Below are positions 53,401 to 60,977 of a DNA stretch of 64,000 bases, piece after piece (positions within the stretch are counted from its first letter, which is position 1; every line of letters begins with the position of its first letter). Where the stretch lies: the NCBI GenBank assembly GCA_905178155.1, contig CAJINV010000014.1, forward strand, positions 186,001 through 250,000, read 5' to 3'. Source of the DNA: Amoebophrya sp. A120. Its lineage: Eukaryota > Sar > Dinophyceae > Syndiniales > Amoebophryaceae. Position numbers and translations under genes: made by a program. The notes below the pieces were generated by a model, which did no database searches, was not told the DNA's origin, and worked only from the letters and a program-made list of their open reading frames with translations.

Positions 53401-56348
53401 TACTGCTGGCACTGTGTGCGCCGGCCGCACTGGCGCCGCCGGGCCTGCCATGCGGCCGCGACGTCGAAAAGGAGGGTCTATCGAGTACGACCCTACTAGA
53501 AGTACAACTACTTGCGTCACCTCCACCAGCTGCAGCACCGCCGCCGTCTAGAGTGGAAGATGAAGACGGAGGTGCGCCAAAGGAAGGAAAGTAGCCGCAG
53601 GGCTCCTTGGTTTTTATTTCTCTAGTACTGTTGAGGTCGTGAAGATTATGCTGTGCAGCAGGTCCAGCTCCCCGGGTAGTTCCAGGTCCACCACCACCGC
53701 CGCCGGCTTGCAACGCTACCGTGTGTCTGCTACCGGTCGTTGCCCCGCCGCCGGCGAAGTAGGTTCCCCGATGCGCCGGAAGACCTGCGGAAGCAGCAGC
53801 CTCACTACCTTCCCCCTCCGGGGCGGGAATGTGGTCGACGGGGTGTGGCGTCTGGCTGAGGTCTTCATACGGTGACGGCACCACCGGTGACTGTAACGCT
53901 GCCAGCCCGGCGGCGCCACGGCGGCCTGCAGTAGCCCCAGGAATCAAGTCTTCCGGCTGTATGCTGGCGTTGAGTCCCGGCACGGGCGTCAGTCGACAGG
54001 TCGTCGGCACGGAGGAGCTGTCCTCGGATGAAAGATGAGTTTGGTCTGTCGTGGTGGAAATCGGTATGGGCGGCACACAGACGAGATCCTGCCTGCCACC
54101 AGCAGCAGGAGGAGCAGCAGCACTTCGGTACTGCTGTGCTCCTACTGAAGATGTTGAAACATGAAACATGCTGTCGGCCGAGCTGCCGACCACCGCCTGC
54201 GAGCCTGCAGCCCCAACTGCTGTGCCCGGAACAAGGAGTTCCTGGTCCGGGTCCCGCAGCCGATCCAAAATCTCCGACCAAGCGTGGGCTTGCTGACTTA
54301 TGGAAGTTGTGGTGCACAACTACTACTAGTACCTACTACCCCTTGGATGTAGTTCTAGTTCCCTGAACATCTACATCTTGCCGACATCTTCTATAAGATG
54401 AACAGAAACACTAATACTGCACCTGCCACGTGCCAAATTTATTTTCCGCAGAGAGTGAGTACTTCTAGCACTGTAGTTTGGAGCAGTCGTCCCGGAACTT
54501 GTCATGCGAGCGGCGCTAAAGGAAAAGCATCCAGTAGCGAGTTTGGATTTGGTACTTTGCATGACGTGACCAGAATAGAGGGGCGGGAGGACGAGGAGTT
54601 GTGTACTCTCAACATCATATGACTGTGCGACGAGTCCCGCCCGCCGGGTCGCGAACAATGCTGCTCCTGCTCATGGTGGTGTTGTTGAGCGGCCGAATTG
54701 GCGGCCCCAGCCCCTCCGGCAACCACCCGGACTGAAGAGCCTCCGCCGCTGCCGCACGGTCCACCCACCCCCGGAGGCCCGCTACTTCCACCCACTGGGA
54801 TCATCATCCCAAATTCGCCCGACGTGACCGACCCCGGTGTGCTCCGCGCTGGGTTGCTCGCACTTACCTGTCGGGAGATGTGGTCCTGCAAAGTTGTAGA
54901 ACTGGGCTGCATGGCAGGCAGCGATTGCCCGGTGCTGGAACTAGTTCCGGCTGAAACTAGTACAGCAGCAGTGGCGCAGCTGCCCCCTCCGACCAGTACG
55001 GAGTTATTCACGACAAACAGCGCCGGTGGCGGGGTCGCCGTGCTAGACCGGGCGAGCTGCGTGGGCGTGTCCGGCGTCATGGTGCCGGAGGGCGGTGACC
55101 CGGTGGCACTCGTCGTCCCAAGGGTGAGGCTCCGACCTGGAACAAGCATGTTATTTCGGTTTACTTTCATTCTTGTCCGTCGATGAACATGAAAGCTACA
55201 AATCTACATTCAAAAACAACAACACAGAAAATAAATGCTGCCTCGCTGGAAAAGTGGTAGAAATGGCTCAAGGTAGTACAAAGATGATGAAATAACTGCT
55301 ATACCAGCTGCGCTCAAGGTGGAGGAGATCATTCCGCGCTCCGCCAGAATACTAAGCCCCCGACTCCCTTGTCGCGCTTTCGGCCGGGTCTGCTGTGTTG
55401 TGCCTACAGTACTACCCGGCGGTGGAGGTGGTGGACCGCTCGCGCTCGCCGTGCTCGGCGGCGGCGCGTTCGTTTCAGCTGGTGCTCCCGGCAACATTGG
55501 TGGAGCAGGATTGTCGATGTTACTACCACTTCCACATCCACCGCCGGGATTGGAAGAGGCAGCGCCGGAAGCCGAACTGCTTGTGGTCGTTGGGGGCGGG
55601 CCACCATGATTACCACCTGCGGCCCGGTGCAGCTGTAAACTGATGCCATTTGTCGTGGTAGCGAGTTGTACTAGAAGCAGCAGTATCGAATGTAAAAGTG
55701 TCTGGGTCTGGAAGGTTGGAACTTGTGATGCTGTCTCTGGATTCTAAAAAAAATTTGCATTGCATGACCAGCAACAGAACTCCAGTTTGTGCTACCCGGA
55801 GAGGGCATTTCTCATCCATGCGGTAGAGGCATCACACAGGCCTCTAAAAATCTGTCATGCTAGAGCATGCATCACAGACATCATGAGTCTTTCAAAATAT
55901 GCATGACGAACCTTGCAAGCTTCCAGGCCCAGAAATTTTTACATTTGATAAGCAGCTGCACGAGAACAACCCCGGCAGAGGTCGTGGTGGTACAACACAG
56001 GGTGGATAGAAGGCAGCGTATGGATGTGTCAGAGTTGAAATCGACAAAGTTGAAATAGTAATTTGTCATGCATAAAATGCGACACAAAGACTGACTCTAT
56101 TGCTGAAGGCGCAAGGGAGGCAGATTCTAGTGCTGGTAAGGGTCAAGAATTGGGCTGCTGACTAGCATGACAGGGAGCAGCCATCTTGCCCTAAACAGCA
56201 TAACAGACTTGCTTCAGACGAGGCCAGGAAAATTTGTCATGCGCCACTTGGGAACTGGGTTCCAACTGGCATCCATTTTATGCGTGACAAATTATTTCAA
56301 CTTTGTCGATTTCAACTCTGACACATCCATACAGCGCATGCAGGCCAT
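50404..56348 (-). CDS. Secreted low-complexity protein, 1,502 residues
   Basis: Exons 56348-56332, 56018-55951, 55683-55305, 55136-54620, 54298-52702, 52530-52062 and 51885-50404; counting each TSD once gives 1,503 codons. The start ATG at 56348 is fixed by an in-frame TAA immediately upstream. The first exon is just 17 nt, and the N-terminus assembled from exons 1-3 (MACMRCLLSTLCC ... VVLVQLLLLVQLATTTNG) is a good signal peptide. The rest is Ser/Gly/Pro/His-rich with a few ordered patches (HAWSEILDRLRDPDQELL, LGDIPILGMGTS, LHVNPWGLGLSA). No domain recognised. The ATG near 52047 lies inside an introner and is not a gene start. The junction at the decayed element 52531-52696 is the least certain. 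Confidence 0.78.
51886..52061. mobile_element. Introner, family I
   Basis: TIR TATCAAAATGAAAAGTG and exact complement. TSD is GCCCC. Only copy of this family. Removal joins PRAVG to AASSSS in frame. Confidence 0.92.
52531..52696. mobile_element. Introner, family A-like, decayed
   Basis: Starts TATGCACCATTGCAAAAGTA and ends ACTTTTGATGCAGTGGATA. TSD lost (GAATC / CACAC). Removing it with the right flank keeps the frame (TSRASN to RFQPTP). Confidence 0.72.
54299..54619. mobile_element. Introner, family H
   Basis: Ends TATGGAAGTTGTGGTGCAC / GTGTACTCTCAACATCATA. TSD is TGACT. Removal joins RDSSHS to QQAHAW. Confidence 0.88.
55137..55304 (-). other. GT-AG intron
   Basis: Donor G|GTATAG and acceptor TTCCAG|GT on the minus strand join TLSAA(G) to RSLTLG in frame. 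No TSD. Confidence 0.8.
55684..55950. mobile_element. Introner, family E, inside the signal-peptide coding sequence
   Basis: TIR GTGTCTGGGTCTGGAAGG and diverged complement. TSD is AGCAG. Removal joins VVLVQLL to LLVQLA. Confidence 0.93.
56019..56331. mobile_element. Introner, family D, 17 nt after the start codon begins
   Basis: Starts TATGGATGTGTCAGAG and ends CTCTGACACATCCATA. TSD is CAGCG. Removal joins MACMR(C) to CLLSTL. Confidence 0.93.
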
Positions 56349-56919
56349 TTAGATCGGTTGTTCTTCTCCTGTAGTACGGGTGCGGGAAGTAGAGCCTCCC
56401 GACGTTGGTGCAGGAGCGCTGCTGGGGCGGCCTCTTTGCAGGATAGAAATTCTGCGACGGTATTAAAAAGCGCAACTCGCAGACTTCTTCCGGTCCCGGC
56501 GGTCGATGTCGCCTGCTGCGTCAAGAATTTTAGACGGGCAGTCTAGGCGATGAAACAGGCGTGACTACAACATATTTCTTTTTATATGCTTTTACTTTTT
56601 ATTTATCACTATCGGAAGAAGTAAAGGAGAGGCGATCTTCGACCAAATTTAGTACTAGCAGTGCCCCCCATGGAACAATGCTCTTTGGCATTATACCCTG
56701 GGCGGAAAGGAAGAACTCGTGGTGCCCGCTAAAAAATGAATTTGTTATTGTATTCGTGATGGAAAAAGATTTTGAAGACTAGAAAACGAAGAATGCACCT
56801 CGTCCAATGCATCAGAAAGATATAATTACTTAACTTCAGCCTTACGAAAAAAAAATTCTTGAGCAATGAGATTTGCAGTTGCAGCTAAGCGATTGAAATG
56901 GCTGTAGAAGAACCCTACT
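56349..56919. other. Intergenic stretch
   Basis: Short leader region between the secreted-protein start and the 79-residue gene. Nothing supported. Confidence 0.45.
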
Positions 56920-57244
56920 CTAAGAAGAAAACGCAAATTGATCGTCAGATTGGGTGGAAGCACCACTGCGAGGACGTCTGCGCTGAAAAAGAGCTGCAAT
57001 AAATAGAGGAGCAAAAGTGAGTCACACGACAGCCGCCAGCGAAAAAAAAAAATGAAAATTTGCAGACAAGAATATTACCGGCAGCACCATCATGTTCTTG
57101 GGAAGAAAACTTACTTCTACGACTAGGACTACGCGTACGTCCTCCAGACAATAGAGGTTTCAAGATCTTCAACGCGTCGGAACTACAAGTAGCGCAAGTC
57201 CTGTCGCCACCGATCTTTGAGAAACGAGAAACAGAGAAACGCAT
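56920..57244 (-). CDS. Small Ser/Arg-rich protein, 79 residues, two exons
   Basis: Exon 1 57244-57079 and exon 2 56993-56920 join across a GT-AG intron to 80 whole codons. Contains CATCSSDALKILKPLL then basic sequence (RTRSPSRRSK, FQRRRPRSG). No family recognised. The start may lie further upstream. Confidence 0.5.
56994..57078 (-). other. GT-AG intron, 85 bp
   Basis: Donor GCCG|GTAATA, a long T run, and acceptor TTGCAG|CTC on the minus strand. Confidence 0.65.
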
Positions 57245-57360
57245 GAGGGGAGTAGATCCATCAATAACGATAGTCGGGCCGGTCTGGTTTCAGCCCGGCA
57301 GGCTGAGAAGGGCACAGACACAGGGGTCGAACCGGCAAAGAGCTCCACGGAGACCGTAGA

Positions 57361-58080
57361 AGACGCACCCCGCCGAGCCACGACGGCGGCCCCCACGCAT
57401 CCAGGCAAAGAACATGGGGGCAGTGGCAGAAGGTGCAGGGCAGTAGGGGAGGCGCCCTTAGCAGCACGGCAATGGCGAGCAGATGCACGCTCGCGCGCCC
57501 CCCTGGCGAACGCCCCACGACGCGAGGAAGGCCGGCGCGGCGGAAGCCAAGACGGCGGGCGCCTCCGAAAGTCCGGCCGCCAAGGCCCCTGCTCTCCCGG
57601 CTGGCTTGGCGGCCGTGGAGGCAGGTGCCGCACTGGCCAAAGCAAGGCGCCATGCACATACACCGCCGGGGGCGCGCCCCCCGGAGCGAGCTATGACGGC
57701 TTCCGACAAACATCCAGGCAAAGGGCGGCGGGGCCGCGGCAGAAGGGGCAGGGCGGCGGGGGAGTGGGGGGCGCCCGTGGTTGCACGCGCATTGCCGGGA
57801 GATTCGCGCCCGCCGCCACGGCGTACGCCGGCCCCGCGACCCCGCGGCGGCAAAGGCCCTGGGGACGAACATTGCCGAGCCGTCGCCAGGCCCGCCGTTT
57901 CGGCCCGTGCCCTGCAGGCGTGAAGGCCGCGAAGGCAGGGGCCGACTTAGCCGGAAGCGACGGCGAGGGGCATCCAGGCATGCCACGCCGGGCGGCCGCG
58001 CGCTGCAACACACTCCCGGTCCCAAGCATCAGGCGCGACGGTAATGCGAAGGAGGGCCCATGGAAGGGGCGCACCCCCCT
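57361..58080. repeat. GC-rich triplicated segment
   Basis: Three diverged tandem copies, anchored by CATCCAGGCA at 57398, 57711 and 57971 (spacings 313 and 260). Copies share blocks such as GGCAGAAGG and GCAGGGC. Open frames occur on both strands because of composition; none is convincing. Confidence 0.7.
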
Positions 58081-58960
58081 GCCCTTGGGCCCGGTTTCCT
58101 TCCGCTTTCGGGCTTGGATTTTTTCTTTCGGGCTGGGGTTCCGCTTTCGAGCTGAGCTTCGCTTTCGGGCATGGCTCGCGCTTTTTGGCCGGGCTGATCT
58201 TTTCCGGCTTGGCCTCCACTTTCGGGCTTCGCTTTCGCTTTCGACCCTGCCTGGCTTTGTTTTGTTTTCGGGCCTGGCTTTGTTTCTTTCGCTTGCGGGC
58301 CCGGTTTCGCTTTCGGATCGGGTCCGGCTTTCGATTTCGGGCTCGGCTTCCGATTTCGGGCTCGGCTTCCGATTTCGGGCCCGGCTTTCCTTTAGCTTTC
58401 GGGCCCGGCTTTCGATTTCCTCTCGCTTTCGGCCCTGGCTCCCTTGTTAGTTTCGCTCTCGGGCTTGGTTTGCGCTCCCGGGCCCGTCTTATTTACGCTT
58501 CGGGGCCTTGTTTTTGCTTCCGGGCCTGGCCTTCGTTGTCGGCTCGGGCTTGGTCTTCGCTTTCGAGCCTGGCTTTCGTTTGCGGGCTTGGTTTCTTTCC
58601 GTTTCCGGGCTTGGCTTTCGCTTATTTTCGGGCGTGGCTTTCGCTTTCGGGCCTGGCTGGCTTCCGCTTACTTTCGGGCTTGGCTTTCGCTTTCGGGCTT
58701 GGCTTTCGCTTTCGGGCTTGGCTAGGCTTGGCGCCCTTCGCTTCCGGGCTTGGCTTCCGCTTTCGGGTTTGGCCTTCGCTTTGTTCGGGCTTGGTTTTCA
58801 CTAGCTTCCGGGCTCGTGTGGTTCTTGCTTCCTCGCCTGACTTTCTTTCCCGGGCCGGCTTGGTTGTCGCGTTCGGGCCTGGCTCTCTCTCACTTCCGAT
58901 CGCCTGGGCCTGGTTTTTGCTTTCGGGCTTGAGTTTCGGTCTCGGGACTGGATGGGTTTC
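58080..58960. repeat. Degenerate short tandem repeats
   Basis: Variants of GGGCTTGGCTTTCGCTTTC repeat dozens of times with irregular spacing. The plus strand reads as FGLGFRFRAW-like text and the minus strand as Lys/Pro/Glu/Ala text; both are repeat artefacts unless transcription shows otherwise. Confidence 0.75.
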
Positions 58961-59099
58961 CCGAAAGAGGCCAAGAGCCCGAAAGAAGCTGCGAAGCTGG
59001 ACGCCTGCAATCTCAATGTCAAACCCGACTGAAAAAGATCTGAGACATGAAGGGGCGTCAGATCTGACGGCTCAGATCTGGCTTCTCATATTTGAAACG

Positions 59100-59480
59100 A
59101 ATTCGAGTCCCCAAATCTGAATCTCTCGAATCTGAATGCCCCGAGTCTGAATATTTCAAATCTGAATGTCTCGAGTCTGAATATCTCAAATCTGAATGTC
59201 TCGAGTCTGAAAATGATCTCAAATCTGAATATCTCAAATCTGAATATCTCAAATCTGAATGTCTCAAATCTGAGACCTCAAATCTGAAATATCGCGAGAA
59301 TCGAGACTCGAGATTCCAGATTTGAGATTCCAGATCTGAGATTCCAGATCTGAGATTCCAGATTTGAGATTCCAGATTTGAGATTCCAGATTTGAGATTC
59401 CAGATTTGAGATTCCAGATTTGAGATTTGAGATTCCAGATCTGAGATTCCAGATTTGAGATTCCAGGTCTGATGTGTGAA
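59100..59480. repeat. Two inverted tandem arrays (large imperfect hairpin)
   Basis: Left arm: 15-bp units like TCTCAAATCTGAATA (about 59110-59285). Right arm: 14-bp units like GAGATTCCAGATTTG (about 59305-59470), close to the reverse complement of the left units. The centre is near 59290-59310. Confidence 0.85.
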
Positions 59481-60054
59481 ATGTGAAATGTCCAAACCGG
59501 TTTGTCGTTTCTCAAATATCGGTTAATTTGAGGTTTGTTCAGCAACTAGAGTTATAGTAGCTAATATTTCATCTTGTTTTGATCTCTTACACATGAAAAA
59601 ACATGACCACAGCACCTTGCAATTGCTGCGAGCAAAGAACGCAGGTGCAACGCGTTTGCGACACTTCTTGCTCAGGAAGCAAAGTTGTTTTCCCGTGCGG
59701 CTCGTCCCGCTTCTTGGCAAACCTGTATTGTACTACAGGGCGAAGAAAGGAGATGAGCATCAGCAGCAATGTGTTCGTCCGCTCGATATTGCACTGACAA
59801 TGCAGTCACCTCTTGCTTGTTCCAGTGCTTCTGTAGTGGTGTACGTTTCACACACGGAAGAATGATCGACGCTCACTTTGTTTCAGAAGTTTAGTATTCT
59901 TGACTGAGCATGATCCTGGCCGCCAACACACTACTTTTTACACGACCTTCCTGATCTGATCGGCACCAGAAAATAAAGGTCAGCACGAATTCTTGAAGCA
60001 AGAAGTAGGTGGCGCCGCTCTTGACTTATTTCGGCGTAGGTACCACTACCACTT

Positions 60055-60653
60055 CTAAAACTTCTTGCCCTGCGCGAATTGCGAAAAGTGCGGCAGCTCC
60101 TCCACATGGTCCAGCTCGGCGGTATGCAAGGAAAAATCGAAACAAGATCGGAGAGTGGAAGTTCTGCTTGCGCCGTTTGTTCTTGTGGACAAAACTCCTT
60201 TTTGGCTTTCTTGATGTCAACATAGCGCAAAAGCTTGCTGAGTGGAACCTATCAAGTACAGCGAATTTTTGCTCAATAAAGACCAGTAGTCCGCTAGAAG
60301 AGTGATGGTGAAAGCAGCGCTACTAGGTCATCTAGAAGCAGTACCATCAACGGAAGGACGAGAGTCGATCCATTTCTTGAAGCTACAGAAAAAAGTGTCG
60401 TCTCCTCGCACATGTTCACACCTCCTCAATCTGTAAATCGTGACTTTCCCTTTCATACTCCGGTGCAGGTCGTTTGGATTTGGAGCTGCTTGGCGTGAGC
60501 TGAAACGCCTGGTCTGCTTGCAGATCCGTTGTTCCCCCGGCCCCGCTTTTCGAATTGGATGGACTCGAGCTGTGCAATTGCTTTGTCAGCACACCGTAGT
60601 GGGCTTGCAGTGCATCAGAAACGTCGCCGAAGTGGTTCGGGTTCTCGAGGTAC
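60055..60653 (-). CDS. Part of an unresolved gene
   Basis: An exon 60653-60422 follows a CAG acceptor and reads YLENPNHFGDVSDALQAHYG with a Ser-rich tail. A donor at EE|GTGTGA can join a second exon near 60250 (VPLSKLLRYVDIKKAKKEF). A likely C-terminus (ELPHFSQFAQGKKF) ends at 60055. The intron between the last two pieces and the start are unresolved. No family recognised. Confidence 0.45.
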
Positions 60654-60977
60654 CTGGAGATGCGGTTGTTTCAGGTTTATTTCTGTCCTGCTCGGGTAGT
60701 TGTTCTCGCTCTAGGTGACCAGGGGACTCATCTCATTCTGTTACTCATGTCGAAAAAGATCATCAAGTCTGTATGTTTTATATGCATGCCCCCAGCGACG
60801 TTGTTGCGTGCAAAGAAAAGAACGCCGCAGCTACAGTGCTACGAGTGATGAAGTTCTGTGCGATTGAAGAAATTACAACTCGTCCATACATCCTCTTTAA
60901 TCAGTATCAGCCCTAGAAGTTGCTGTCGCTGAGCTGTGCATGTGCTACTTCTACAACAACAGCCTAATCCTAAAAAT

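Noticed and set aside
57261-58025. Minus-strand 254-codon Pro/Arg-rich frame
   Set aside because: Coincides with the triplicated GC-rich repeat; several overlapping frames are equally open.
58044-59120. Plus-strand 358-codon frame rich in Phe, Arg, Gly and Leu
   Set aside because: The sequence is a degenerate short tandem repeat with open frames on both strands and no conserved segment.
59593-59865. Plus-strand 90-codon frame and antisense frames at 59.6-59.9 kb
   Set aside because: No domain and no consistent splicing with neighbours; there may be an exon on the minus strand, but I cannot support its ends.
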